In this document: piece after piece, positions 13,681-27,800 of the stretch
Position numbering within the stretch: the first letter of the stretch is position 1
Layout: each line of letters starts with the position of its first letter
From: Zeugodacus cucurbitae
Taxonomy: Eukaryota > Arthropoda > Insecta > Diptera > Tephritidae
Assembly (NCBI RefSeq): GCF_028554725.1
Contig: NC_071668.1
Location: 15,173,501 to 15,237,500 of the forward strand
DNA: 64,000 bases
Reading direction: 5' to 3'
Program-made: the position numbers and the translations under genes
Notes under the pieces: model-generated
The model's database searches: none
Seen by the model: only the letters and a program-made list of their open reading frames with translations
What the model was told of the DNA's origin: nothing

Positions 13681-15337
13681 TATTTTTGTATTCTAAGCGA
13701 TCAGTTTGTATTATACCAACTCAAAATTTAAATATTTTTTTTCTCATTATTATAACTAAGTAGTTATTTTTCGACAAAAATATTCAATCACGAGCAAGAT
13801 GTGCAATTAAATATAGTGAATAACAAATTCTGAAATGTATATATATGTAAGCGCACGTATGAATGAATGCGTGTGTATGTTTGTATGTGGAAAGACAGCG
13901 CAGCACATACCGGTTGACATTGAAATTCACGCCCGTGTGACGACTAAAAACTGAATTGCATACACATGCATGTATTTATATAGAAGTAAATATTTTTGTA
14001 TGTCTCCACAGTAGGAAGCAAGCATTTCAACTATTTTTTTAAATAAAATATATCTGTAGATATATATTATTTGGCATGCGCTAATTGCAGTGCACGAAGA
14101 CACGATAAATGACAGACAACTTTATGGTTTTGAATGTCAAAAATATTATAAAGTCAACGCATTAGCATTTGCATACAAAGTACACAAATACAATTGCATC
14201 TACTATATAATATATATAAATATAGACAAATATATCGGTATTTTACATGCACCGCCGTTTATTGGTATGTATGTATATAGAGCGCCATATGTACATATGA
14301 GCAATGCATTTATATACTTCCAATGTACATATTTGCCATGATATGGGTATTTATGCGCTAGATGAGTAGAAAGCAGTGAAAATATGCACCAAAAGCAGTG
14401 AAATGAAATAAGCATACAGTTAGCGTATGTATGTATATAACAAAAGCTAAGCGCCATACAACTATTGCCATTTGCAATACAGAATGAATGTCTAACACAA
14501 AAACTAAAGTTCTAAAATTAAATAAAAAATCACAAAAAACACATTGCTAACAATATATGCACACAAATTTAGTATAACATTAAAAACAAAAAATACAACA
14601 ATAAAAACAAAAATAAATATTCTCCAAAAACGCAAAAAACAACGAAAAAATCAAAAAGCTAACCAATTAAATGCGATATTGCGCTTGTCTGCCGTCTGTT
14701 GAATTGTTGTGTGTTGCTATTGTTGTTGTCAGCCGCTGCACACAAGTGTCCCACTTCCACGACTCTGTCATTCTACGTTCTTTCGCCACAGTATTGATTT
14801 GCTTTTGTTGCTTTCATTTTAGCGTTTATACAATTTTATGATATTTTCGGCTGTGGTTGCTTCCCGCACACCAACGCCACCACCACCAATACACGGCTGC
14901 GGAGCGTGTATTATTGTATTATTTCACTGTTTGCTTGCTCATGAGTTAATACATACATATGTAGGTAGTGTGAGCGTTGTTTCGTTATACACGAAAAGTT
15001 TTGCGTAGAAGTAAGTGCTGGGTGGGGGGTGGTGGATCGAATGCCGTATGAGGTATATGAGGGTTGCTGGCCCGCGAGTATACACACATACATACATTGA
15101 GAGAATGTGCATAAATACATACATTTATAATCTATTCAACGCAGGTGCGGCTATTCACAAACGCAGTGAATGATACTTGTTAGTTTTTGTTTTTGTTGTT
15201 ACTTTTCTACTCAAGTTAATGATTATGAATATGATGATGATGTTAATAATGGTGATGATGCGAGAATAACTCAAATCTCACTTTTAGAGAAGGCGGTAAA
15301 AGTTGAAGATTAGAGAATGTATTAACATTTGAGATTT
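13681..15337. other. Non-coding DNA, no gene seen
   Basis: Microsatellite-rich, with TGTATGTATG and TACATATG motifs around 13850-14440, A-rich sequence around 14500-14660, and an ATGATGATG-type stretch near 15225-15260. No exon or RNA gene could be supported. Confidence 0.5.
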
Positions 15338-15902
15338 CCTTTTATCAGGGACCGGAAATAAGAGTTATTTTACAATTTTTAATAAAAAAAATCATACATA
15401 AAGGAACATCGTAGAAAAGTTTTGGTTACACCATCATGATTTTTAGGTGAACTATATGCGAAATATTGTATGATTTTTAAATTTTGATTTTTATATATTT
15501 AGATCAAAAATAAGAGTTATTTTTGATTTTTATTTTTTTAGATCAAAAATAAAAGTTATTTTTGATTTTTATTTTTTTAGATCAAAAAATAAGAATTATT
15601 TTTTATTTTTATATTTTTAAATCCATAATAAAAATCAATTCAAAATTTGTGACATATAAAAATTGGAATGATGCAGCATATTGTAATACATACGGCATAA
15701 ATAGATAAATAAAAATTTTGAATTGATTTTTATTATTGATTTTAAAATATAAAAATCAAAAATAATTCTTATTTTTTGATCTAAAAAAATAAAAATCAAA
15801 AATAACTTTTATTTTTGATCTAAATATATAAAAATCAAAAATAACTCTTATTTTTTAATTTTTTTGATAAAAGTCATAAGAGTTACAGTCCCTGCCTTTT
15901 AT
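15338..15902. mobile_element. hAT-type hairpin MITE with perfect 8-bp target duplication
   Basis: The element proper is 15346-15894 (549 bp). It starts CAGGGACCGG, and its other end read on the minus strand starts CAGGGACTGT, so the terminal seven bases CAGGGAC are inverted repeats. It is flanked on both sides by the identical octamer CCTTTTAT (15338-15345 and 15895-15902), the target duplication size of hAT transposons. CAGGG-type termini are also typical of that superfamily. Inside, long arms (about 15484-15648 and 15714-15870) are near-perfect inverted complements around a loop of about 65 bp. Each arm is itself built from tandem units of about 39 bp containing GATCAAAAATAA, and the left arm has one extra unit. 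There is no open reading frame. It is non-autonomous and would need hAT transposase supplied elsewhere. Confidence 0.85.
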
Positions 15903-15916
15903 ATTATTTTTTTTAT

Positions 15917-16083
15917 ATTTTATTTTACTTTACTTTACTTTACTTTACTTTATTTTATTTTATTTTATTTTATTTTATTTTATTTTATTTTATTTTATTT
16001 TATTTTATTTTATTTTATTTTATTTTATTTTATTTTATTTTATTTTATTTTATTTTATTTTATTTTATTTTATTTTATTTATA
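15917..16083. repeat. (TTTTA)n pentanucleotide microsatellite
   Basis: A short lead of TTTAC units is followed by an almost uninterrupted (TTTTA)n run of about 150 bp. It begins within about 15 bp of the right target duplication of the hAT MITE. The open frame crossing it (a repeated Phe-Ile-Leu-Phe-Tyr translation) is produced by the repeat and is not a gene. Confidence 0.95.
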
Positions 16084-18228
16084 TTATTATTTTTTATTTT
16101 TTTATTAGATTTTTTTCACTTCATTGTAATTAATATTTGTTGTTTTTGTACTGCTTTGTGCATTTTATTTTAAATTTAATTATTTTACGCTTTGTCTTTT
16201 ATTATTTATTACCCTAAAGCGCTACAGCTTCCTGATTTGCTGTTGTTGCTAGCGAATTAAAAGTGTGTCAAGCACTGATTAATACAACTACAATGATTAA
16301 AACATACATATGCACTATAGTTGTATTTGCATACATACAGAAACAGAATGTGTCTATATATGTACATATATGAATGAATAATATATATTATTTTCGAGGA
16401 AGCGAATTCGCAAAGATAAAGAAATATAGAGCAAATTCAAAGGAAAGTAATTTAAAAAAAAATTAATAATAAATTTGAAAGAGAGAAAAGAGAAAGAATT
16501 GTGTTAGCACACATTGATAAAATTCGTATAAAACTGTGAGTAAACATTAAATATTTTTTGCATTACCTTTTCTATTTGAAGCCATTTTTTATGCAATTCT
16601 CTGTTATTTAAATTAATACTTTTTTATTATATAATTTTTCTATAATTTCAATACATTTATAATTTTATTTATTAACTAATTTAAAAAAATAACTGTAAAA
16701 TATATTATTTATTATTTAGCGATAATATTGTTTTTTAATTTATCTATTAACATTTTGCTATTTTATTATTTTATTTTATTTTCTATCAACTCACTTATTT
16801 TGTCATTCTCGGGTAAACAAAAAACTCGATTCTCCTGACTCATGCATACTTAAATTGCAATTAACTGATTTGAATGTCATCGCCAAAGTAGTATAAATAG
16901 TATCAAATACTAGTTTATCGTGTATATTTTGTTTTTTTTTTGCGGGTGTTTCCTACTTAACGTATCTCATTTGAAATTGAATATAAACAAGTATCGCGAA
17001 TATATCCATGCAAACACACTACATACTCTTTGCCATATAACGCCATCACTACATAGCTGCCTGTCATATTTAAATAATTAGTTGCAAGCGCCAATTGCGG
17101 ATATTCGGTGCGCGCAAGCGCTCTGAATACTCAACAGCAAAGCGCACAACACAGCGTCACAGTCAATTGCATGTCACGACGCCGGACGTGAGTTAGAAAC
17201 AAACCAACGCCAAACAGCAAAAAATTCAAATCAAACAATAAGTTTCACTGTAATGACAGCCATAACGAAGGGGACGACAACAGGCAAATTCAATGCAGAA
17301 AAAGAGAAATAAGCGCACATACATATGTTTATTTATTTGTATGTATAATTTCGCAGCAACTCACGAGTGTGCACAAACAGATGCAATGCACACATATAGC
17401 ATGAGATAATCGCTAAATAAATATCCAATTGTTGTTGTTTGTAGTTTGTGCAAAATTTATGCAAGTAATTATTTAAAATACAATCAAAATTAATAAACAT
17501 AAATTTTAAAACTATAAAACTGCTGCGTGAAATCACAAAATTGAATTAACTAATCTGAAATTAATGCAATTAACTGCTGGTGGTGGAGAGTTTGAAATAA
17601 AAGGCAAACAAAAAGTATAGTTAAATATTATATAGCCATATGCACATATGGATTTGCATATAAATGCGCAAAATTAATTAGTGATGTGTTTTTTGTTGCT
17701 TTCAATTCAATTGTAGTAAGCATTTGTCTTACTATTAGCTAAGCGCATTACATGCCATTGACTACGCCCACCCAACTCATTCGCTCACGAGCCTCACTGC
17801 ACGAGCCTAAACTTAAGTGCGCTCGACTATTTTACGAAGTGTACATTTTAGCGAATAGCGAAAGACTTGAATGCACATATATGCATGTGGTTGTGTGTGT
17901 TTGCATTTGGTCTGTGCTGCAATTTGTAGTTTTAACTTTGCGCTATAATTTTACAAAATGGCGTTTGTTAGAAAAAAGCAATGCAATTCATAGTGCAGGT
18001 GATTTAATTAGACAGACTTTCAGCTTTTGTTTGGTGAATAATTTTATTAAGAAATGACTATAGTGGGGACTATAATGGAGGTTTATTTATTAAATACGTA
18101 TTTTGGCATTTTTGGAGATTATAATAATCATAAATTAACAAAATAACCTAGAATATTTTTCTTTGATCAATCAAAGTTTTTTATAAGTAATTTAAAAGTG
18201 CAAAAGTAGACCGATTGGGACAGCAAAC
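16084..18228. other. Non-coding DNA, no gene seen
   Basis: AT-rich with TATATGTACATATATG-type motifs near 16350 and a (TG)n stretch near 17890. A slightly less AT-rich patch lies around 17090-17220. No exon, RNA gene or element ends found. Confidence 0.5.
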
Positions 18229-18314
18229 GACATATTTTTCTCCACTCTTTAACTTCAGTAGAAAATATTCCCGTGGCAGTGAGGCCACAGTTAAAGAGTG
18301 GGGAAAAATATGTC
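18229..18314. repeat. Inverted repeat (25-bp arms, 36-bp loop)
   Basis: GACATATTTTTCTCCACTCT... at 18229-18253 is answered by its reverse complement at 18290-18314, with one mismatch over 25 bp. The right arm overlaps the start of the first 134-bp duplicated unit of the adjoining transposase relic. The hairpin therefore probably arose during rearrangement of that relic rather than as an independent element. Confidence 0.8.
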
Positions 18315-18598
18315 TCACTACAAAGAAGTGCCCGTAGTGTCGAGAATAGATATTGCTGCCGCTAGCACATTTATTGAGGAAGACCCAATCCTTACAATAT
18401 CAAAATGACACAAAAACTGAAGCCGCTTGACCACCAGAAAAATATGTCTCCCTACAAAGAAGTGCCCGTAGTGTCGAGAATAGATATTGCTGCCGCTAGC
18501 ACATTTATTGAGGAAGACCCAATCCTTACAATATCAAAATGACACAAGAACTGAAGCCCCAATCCTTACAATATCAAAATGACACAAGAACTGAAGCC
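18303..18598. repeat. Nested tandem duplications (134 bp, then 40 bp) inside a transposase relic
   Basis: The 134-bp unit at 18303-18436 is repeated directly at 18437-18570, nearly identical. Within the second copy a 40-bp piece beginning CCAATCCTTACAATATC (18519-18558) is repeated again at 18559-18598. All copies carry the same transposase-like coding segment, so these are secondary duplications of a dead transposon. The high identity of the copies suggests they are recent compared with the decay of the parent gene. Confidence 0.85.
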
Positions 18599-18862
18599 GC
18601 TTGACCACCAGAATCGTGGTATGTTCGTGAATTGGGTTAAGCAACAACTGAAAATGATTTAATCGAAAAATCATCTTCAGCGATGAGGTTAATTTCAATG
18701 ATAGTCGAATATTTTTGGCCCGAATTGGATGGTGTGGACTTGGACAATATGTCGTTCCAACAGGACGGCGGCACAAGCCACACAGCGAATGTCACAATCG
18801 ATTTATTGAAAACCAAATTTGGTGAACATGTTAGATCACAAAATGACCCAGTCTCTTATTGA
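18336..18862 (+). pseudogene. Tc1/mariner-superfamily (IS630-like) transposase, broken
   Basis: Transposases of this family cut and paste their own element at TA sites. The plus strand shows, in order: a helix-turn-helix-end segment (R-I-D-I-A-A-A-S...E-E-D-P), present twice through duplication; T-Q-E-L-K-P-L-D-H-Q-N-R-G-M-F-V-N-W (from about 18581); the first catalytic region K-I-I-F-S-D-E (Asp at 18682); and the second, S-F-Q-Q-D-G-G-T-S-H-T-A (Asp at 18764). Only about 82 bp separate FSDE from QQDG, while intact relatives have roughly 80-90 codons, and the spacing shifts the frame. So there is an internal deletion plus frameshift. The third catalytic block, expected just after L-L-K-T-K-F-G-E-H-V, is missing. 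It cannot make active transposase. The DDE-superfamily call is firm; the exact lineage is not. Confidence 0.8.
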
Positions 18863-21800
18863 AAAATCCCTTATATATAGCTCACTGTTTAGAAGTGGTA
18901 CTTACCGAAGCCCACCGTAAAAGTGTGACATACAGATGCTTTAAATATGTTTTAAATATTTTCATTCAGAACATACCTGAAAAATAGAGAGATGAAAGCA
19001 AATTAGTTTATTTATTATTTATATTGAATGTTAAAAATAATTAAATTTTTGTTTCAACTATATGCCACAAAAAGCATAAAGAGGTGTCTGAATTAAAAAA
19101 ATAATAATAATAAATAAAAAAATTATTTAATTTAAGTTAATAATCTACCTATTTTATATAATTTAATAAAATTCCTCTCAAATTATCAAAAATCCTCTCG
19201 TATATCGGATAGTAATAGAGCAATATTTAAATATATACAGGTGTTTTGAATAAACAATTTTCGAAATTTACTTTTACTTTTGAAAATCTATAAAGGTAAA
19301 TAAGCGCGAGTTAAAGTTCAAATATGCATTTCTGTATTCCATATTCATAAGCATATCTATGCACATAAATATCTATATATTCCACCTTTCATTATATAAA
19401 CTTATCGCAGACATACTTGCCCGCATTGTACATCCATTCATTGAATCTTTTGTTGTGTTGCAGCGCTTAGCGCCGGGCCATTCAGGTTGCAGCAGCCCAA
19501 AATATGCACACAAACACATCTACATACATTCATACTTATACTTGTATTTACGAAATTTCTTAAAGCACACTTTCATACATAAATATATACATATGCACAT
19601 AACCATATTCATACGAATATAGTACAGCCAAAAGTAAATGAAATGAAATAAAGTAGAAAAAAACATAAAACGTATAAAAAAAGAAGTGGAATGAAATGAA
19701 ATAAATTTTTATCTTGAACTTGAACTTGAGACAGTAACGACGATGATGACGCTTACACTGACGATGACGATAGGCACTGCCGAAGTGGCTGGCTGTCAAT
19801 GCTGTTTGCTTGCTTGGATGGTTATGAGCTGGTGCCGGTGTTGGTGATGGTGCCGGTGATGTCGCTAACAGCGTATGATACATATCAAAATATAAATGAA
19901 TATGTATTTGAGTTGTACAAAAGAAACAATGCGCAATAATAAAGCCAACGAAAACACACACACACCCATACGACAACAATAAAAAATGGTAATAAACCGT
20001 GGCTGTTTATATATTGTAATTCATTTCATGTGCTTTTCTTTTCGATTTCCTTCACTTTTACTCTGCATATTAAACATATAGTGATACATATATTCCTATA
20101 TATAAAGTGAATACGCATAAAGTGTAAATGTTGGCGCCTTTCTGGGTCGTTGTTACGAAATTATTACAGGTTGTTGTATTGGATTTATGGTTACTTTGTC
20201 AATGCGCCACTTAATGTATACAATATCTTTCTCTATTGTTTTGATAAATAATTTTTTATTTTTTGTATAATTTATTTGATCTTTTTATAAAACAAATTTT
20301 CTTATTTTTTTATATAAAATATTTTATTAAATATTTTACTGAAATTTATATGTCTGAAATATTTTCAACTGCGGTATTTATTTTTGTGTCTACGTACGTG
20401 TTGCACGTTGTCAAGTGTCATTGCCAGTGAAATGGGTGTAAAAATGTTGCATGTACGATCGACAAACTCGCGCCAATTTAACTGTCTGAGGAGCTACAAA
20501 CTTACATACTCGTACATATCTGTATATATGTATGTACATATGTAGGTATATATGTAGCTGCCACAACAAATGGCAACATTCTAGTAAACTTGTTCGAAAA
20601 GGATGATGAGAAGGCAGCACACGATGAACAACAATAACAAAAATTGACAGTCGCAACGCCTTCGTCACAAAAAACAGAACACAATGAAAGCTTGACTGTC
20701 TGTCTAACCTCTGCTGGAATGGTATGTCGTCTACTCCTCCAAAGACTTGCATTCATATATAGATATTTGTATGTGTGCGGTTATATGCATTTGTCGCAAG
20801 ACCACGTAATGTCTTTCTTTTCGCTTTTGCTTTCGCTGTGTATAACTTTTACTTTTTAGTTTTTAGCCGAAATTCAGCGCCAACGCTATGACGCATCTGC
20901 ATTGCTGCGTTGTGAATACAAATACATACATATATATATATATGCACTAACAAAAATACTAACGACGGTAAATACAATAGTAACAACTACAACAACAACC
21001 GCAACAGTGCAAAAGTTTGCATGACACAGCTCAATTCGCCTCAAAACCAGCCACTTGTGCAACTTGTGCGACGTGTTCTTGACGGCGTACAACTTATTCG
21101 ACTCCTTTTTATGGAAGGTATATAGTTATAATTGTATTAAATGTGTATGTATGTATGTTTGTGCAGTCATTGTTATCCTGTGTTTTTGCTATTTCTTTTA
21201 TGGCTTTGACTTTATTCACTTTTGAAAATGAAAGTTATTTATTTGACTGCATTGTGTTCTTGCTTTTTTCATATGCTCTTTAGCAGATGATTATCGTCTC
21301 AATTGCAACAGTACAGTAACTTTTTTCATTTCCGGTTGGGATTGTTTTTGTTTTTGATTTGGATAGAAGTTGCAGTTTACAAGAATTTTTGGTTAAGTGA
21401 AAAAGAAGAAATGAGCAAAAAAGTAGTAATGAATTTTTTTCAAATTTGAAAACCTACTGGTTAGATAAACTGGTTCAGAAATACAATTTTAATACATTTG
21501 TACATTTAGAATCGACTCAGTTCTTATAACTTCGATGGAATTAGAGGTTTTACATTTAGTGAAGTATAGTTTTAGGCGCAATGAGCTGATAAAATATTGA
21601 AAGAACTCATTTTAATAGATACCCTAGGCTCTGTAGAAATATAAAAGAAAGAGAGAGGGAGACTTTACAGAAATCGTCTTTCTAATGACTATATTTATTT
21701 TCAAGAGTAAAAAAAAGCACTGAACTTTATACTGGAAAATAGTTGCCTTCTTAAATATCTAAAAAATATAACAATATTTATATTCAATCCATTTCTGAAT

Positions 21801-24800
21801 ACCTTAAAATGCAACCCAAAAGCTTCCCGTAAACTTTTACTACATATATAATATTACGCGGCAATGCAACCCTTTTGGCAAATTAACACAATACACTCAC
21901 AAGCAAATGCTTGACTTGCTGGCTAACTGATGCGACACACCCAGTGTGCGCCTTTTACCCCCTCCGGTCCATTGTTTGGACTTTTCGACTGCAAAAATTT
22001 AATGTCTACTGCATTTACAACCGCAAACAATAAATAAAATAAACAAAAGTGCAAAAGCACGAAAATACTTTTATCTGCAATATATACATATGAACAAAGA
22101 TTTATCCAAAAATATACAAACATTTTTCAAGTGCAAGCAAAAAGTAATAAAAAATATATGTATAATGCAGAGCAGTAAAAAAATCATCAAACAATGCAGC
22201 AACAACAACAAATAAAAAAAATAAAACTGTAAAAATTCGAATTTGGCACTGGCGTAAAAGGCAAATTGTTTTTTTTTGTTATTTGCAGTTGCAGCAATAG
22301 CAAAGCAAATAAATGCTCAAATTGAAGATAAATAAAACAAACGCACACACACATACACGCAAGCAAATCGCATAAGCACGAAATAACTTGAGTAATAAGA
22401 ATGCAAAAACCACAATGCGATTTCGGCGTAAAAAGATAAAAGCAGTTTGCTGGGCTTAGAAAATTATATGCACACATGTTCAGTTAGGTATGTATGTATG
22501 GAAATTCACCAGAAATGCAAGCAAAGTGCTCCACCGATACAATATAAATATTCTTGAAAGTTATGCATATCTTCATATGTATATGTTTTGGTATTTGTGT
22601 TCGCCGAAAAATCTCTAATCTACAAATTGCAAACGTATAAGGCACAGGGTGAACACACATTGAGTGAGTGAGTGTGAGTGGCCCAAGACGTATCCACAAT
22701 GCCAACTAAAGTTAGGTGATTTTTTGTGAAAGAATACGTTTGGAGTATAGGAAATCTGGCTGCAAGAATTTTTATATTTCTTATTGTTAAAAAATTTTAA
22801 TTTCTTTTTAAACTTTTGTTAAACAAAAGACAAATATTGTTTTTTAATTTTTTTTTTAATTATTTCAATTAAATTTTTTGTTAAAAATAGTTTTCATATA
22901 ATTTTTTATTTTTTTTTAATTTTTGTTTAATAAAATTATTTAAAAATTTCAAAAATTTTCATTGACTGCACACTTCTACTACATTTCTAACTTTCTTCAA
23001 CCAACAAAAAATTTGAAGCGGCTCAAGAAAAACCATTGAATGGCTGGCCGAAACAAATTAAAATATTTTATCTTCATTGGCGCAGTGCCATTCAATACAC
23101 TAGCACACTCGCACACTAGCAACACGGCAATTTTACATAACTGCCAACGAACGCTCTACACATATAACATAGAAGGCTTTTCCTTTACTACCCCCTTCTC
23201 ACTTTTCCAATATATTCCGCATTTTTTCTTGCATTTTCCAACTTTTGGTATTTACTCGTACGTACGTACAACAACCCAACCCAAACTTACACGCTCCCCA
23301 AAAAATGCAGCAAACATTACGAGAACAAGCAAACAAGCAACCCTCATGTGCAGTTGGACTGAAGTTGTAGCTGAAAAAGCATGCGGGCAGCATGTAGAGC
23401 ATTGCTACACACGGAATTTGCATGTGAAAGCCGCACTTTACAATACATGCAACATACATATGTATGTTTGTTTGTAAAATGTACTGTTACTGGGCACATG
23501 CTTGTTTATTGTCTCGACATTTGCATTCATTTTGCCTTTAACTCTGCTTTTGAATGCCACTTGTAGTTGCCTTTTTGGCGCTGTAGTCTTACAAACACAC
23601 ATACCCAGATAGGTATGTTGTTATTGTTCTTGTTGTTGCATCCTCAATTCATTTTTTATGCCATAGACCTTTATATTTTGTCATTTTGTCGCATTTCTCA
23701 TTGCTCGAGTCTTTATCGCATCAGTTAAATTATTAACATACAAAGTGGCAATATTGCTTGCTTAGCGTTGCATACTTCAAGGGGTTGCAATGCAAAAGAT
23801 GTCGGAGTGTGTGTGTGGATTTATTTTTATGTATGTTAGTGAATTGAAAACTTAGTTTCAGTTGCGGTAAGAACATTAAAATATGAATAATATGTAGAAA
23901 GTGAAAGTTTCTTTAGAAAATAGAATAAATATATATAGGACTATATATATAGGTTTTTATATGTACATACGTGTATATACACATAAATACGAATGTTTTG
24001 ATTTTTTACTTTCGAGCGCAATAAATAATATTTATGACTACCATTATTGCTGCACTTTCTACTAGCACTTCATGATTCCCCACATCCGCCACGTCTGCTT
24101 ACTACAAATATTACATTAACGGTACAAAAAACCTTTTTACCGTATTCACTATATTTGGTTACAACGAAAAAATTCTAAAATATACATATTTTCAGCCGTT
24201 TCCCAAAATTTTCCTACAAGCTAAATACTCTCTCTACTCTCTTTTTTACCATCAACACCCAGTGTCCACCACCACCACCCATTGGTTGGGTTTTAATGTG
24301 CTTGCACTACGCGGTGCGCAAAGAGCAACGAATGCGCTTCGTGTGCGCTATTGCACTGCAGACATGTCTGCACTAAACAAACACACCACACTCATACTCA
24401 GGCGTCCGTGAAAAGTGTTGTATCCTCTGTGTAGTTTGTGCTGTGCCACGTTCGCTCGTTTTCCACCTCACTCGTAAGCGTCGGCTGCTGCTGCTTGTTG
24501 GGTTTGATTTGTGCAGTGGCGCATGTCGCACTCACTCTCCGCACACCACCCACTTTACAAGGTACGAATCTCTCTTTCACTCCCTCTCTCTCTCTCTCTG
24601 GTGTGGCGCAAAAAATAACATCCTTCGTAATATTATTAAATCGTGTGGTGGGTGGTGTGGTGGTCGCCCAGATAGTGAAGTTTACAGCATAACTGCAACA
24701 GCTTGTGTATACTCAGTATGTTTATATGTATATCTAAAATGTTGCAAGTTATTTGCAGACGCTGCAGATTTTAGTCCTTTGCTTGTTTGTTACATGCAAG

Positions 24801-27800
24801 CATTTAACACTGGACTTTATACCTTCACAGCCTGCTGAGTTACATCCTTTTTGTTTGTTCTGCTGATGCCATAGGATTTTTAGCAGCGAAACTAGTTAGC
24901 TGTTGTTTGTAATTTACTATTCTTTCGTTACGGCTTTCCATGCATTTCTGCTTCATAGCAAGGCTGTGGGCTGCATTTTACATATTTTTGTTGTTGTTGT
25001 AGTAATTTATTTGCCACTTACGGTACAATTGCTGTTATTGACTAATTTTTTGTTGTAATTTATGTCCCTCCGAAGTGATTTTTGAATAAAAATGTGTGAA
25101 TGAAATTTAAGAAAAACAAAATTTGTGAGATCATTAAAAATGTCATGCGAATTATAAATATTTTTTATTATTATTTTTTTATTTTATTATTTTTTTTTAT
25201 ATTATTTTTTTAATGTTTAATTCTTTATTTTTTTTTTAACTTTTTAGGTGAATTATATGACTAATTAACAGTCTTATATTTTATCTTAATTATATTAATT
25301 TTCTTTACTATATTTATTAATTCATTATATACCACCAAAATAGTTGTTTCTATTATTATACCAATAACTGTATATTCCGTTAGGTTTGTCCCTCAAAAAA
25401 ATATACTCGACTAAATGCAATCAGAAAAATCAATTTTCATCGCATTTTTTCTTTATTACAAACATGACAAAAACTCTACAGGGTGCAACCCAGCTCTCCA
25501 GCACTTACCCCGCGCAAAGAGAGTGTCCGCATTGTCTGTGCGATTTGCGCCCCACAGCAGCGGTCAAACATTGCGAAATTGACCGTCGCTCGTGTTTTCA
25601 ATTTTCGTATTTGTATTTGTCTAGCTATTTGTCTGTTTGTCCACTTTGCGATGGCCTATGTCGCCGCGCATTGTGTTGCAACAACTGGCTGTCTGGCTGG
25701 ATAGAAAATCACAAACGTTAAGGAAATGAATGGAATTCGTTTCAATGATGAAAAATGCAGGCACACCAAGTGGTAAGAGTAGTATGGGGTCTCGAGTTTA
25801 TTAGCTCAGGAAAATGCTGGCACATAGTATTTAGTAAAAAAAACCCAGAGTGATTGGCATTGAAAAGTGAAAGAAATATAGGTGTATGTGTGTGTGTGGT
25901 ACTCAAGAGTCAATTCGGATTTAAAGACAGAGTAAATCAATGTCTGTGTTAACTGTTAAAGTTGGCACAATGCTGTCGTTGAGCCAATTAGATGCGGGGT
26001 GGTTCGTTGGTGCAGACTCCAAATAAAGGTTTTAACTGTTTAAAGAGTTATTGTAGTTGCTTTTTTATCGGCTGGGGATTTTTAAGGGTCGAAAAAATCT
26101 TGGTTGAAAAAAAAAATTTTGTTTTTGTATTATGTTTTTAATTAATATTAAAAAATTTCTAATTGAATATTTTTTCAAAATTTATTTTTTTAGAAGCGTT
26201 TCTCATTTAAAATCTATTCTTACATTACAATTCATCATTAAAAATTTTCCAAAATTTATTTTTATGATTTTTTTGTTTCCACTTAAAATCGATTCTTTCT
26301 TCATAAAGGCAATCATATTGCTTATAATGAAACTATGTTTTTAAAAAATTATTTTCCAAAATTATTTTTAATTTAATTTTCTGTTAAAAATTAAAAATTT
26401 TGAGTTTTGATATTTTTTTAAAATAAATTTTATATTAAATTTTAAGAGAAACCTCTCATTTTCTCGTCAAAAGCTAAAAGTTAGAAAAAATAAGAAAATT
26501 AAAAAAAACTGCGATTTTTCACATACAAGCCTTGATATACGAGCATATTCGCTCAATACACATGAATATTGCACAATTTCCTGTACTATTAAAATGCCCT
26601 TATCATCCTGCAAATATGTCGGTGCTAAAAACCAGCTTTCCCCATTGCACATATGCATAGCATTTGCATTTAGTAAAAGTTGCTATCATAGTGGTGAGCG
26701 GGAATGTAGTTTCGTGTAGGGAGATATTCGTTAACGCCTACAAGCGAATACAGCTATTTTAACGGTATTTATATTGCTTCATTTTACTCACCACCCTTTC
26801 TTTTCAAACAGCGACTAGTGCAAATAAATCCCTTGCAGCAGCATAAAAAGCATATTTATTGGCTTAAAAGTACTGTTAGTTGGTAGAGGAGAAAGCATTT
26901 AAAAAACGATAAAAAAGTCTTTGCGAACAACTTGGAAAATAGTTTTGTTTTGTTTCAATTTTTTTTTGTGGCAAGGAAATTGCAATGAAAAGCTGCAGTT
27001 TGCAAAAATAAATATGCAGATAGTTGGAAAACACGGAAGGATGGTTGCATAATCGGCTGGCATAAGGGAAGTATTTCAGTGATACATGAGTGGTGCTTTT
27101 AAAACTTACATATGTACATATAAAATGAACATATCTATGTATATAATGAACTTTGTGAATAACGAAGTGAAGATATGTAGAGAAAATATTTTTCGAAAAA
27201 AAATAGCAAAAATATTTCGTTTGGAATGTATCTATTTCCGTCTCTATATATCAGCTAATTCCTACTACATACTTGTGCTTTGACAGCCAATTGGCGACTT
27301 TGAAAACTCTGAAACCCCGTGTCCAGCACACAGCCATAGTTTCAATAAATTGGACTGCAGCAAAATGAAATTTCATCAACTAAATGCAATTTTTATGCCA
27401 CACCCACACATACTCACATTCTGGGAACAGTGAAAGAGTTAGACAACATTTTTTTTGCATATGACAGCATCGTATACAAGAAGAATGCAGTAAAAGTCGT
27501 GTGTGTTGTATGCAATGAAATTAAAATCATTTGAAAGTACAGACAAAAAATTAAAAGCTGCCGGAGCTACTAGTGTAAATAGTAAACAAAAAGATAGTCA
27601 AGTAATCAAATATACTACACTCAGGAGCGAAAAAAGTGAGAGATTGTATGTAGCGCTTTGGAGACAGACGTCAACAAAAAGAAAAGTGCCGCCTACATTG
27701 GAATTAATCATTGAATTGCGAATTGCAGTTTGTAAAGGAATGTTATACTGGTAGATACTTATGAAATGTTTTCTTGCTTTGCTAAATGTATGGTATATAG

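Noticed and set aside
15864..16133. 89-codon plus-strand frame of repeated Phe-Ile-Leu-Phe-Tyr
   Set aside because: Translation of the (TTTTA)n microsatellite.
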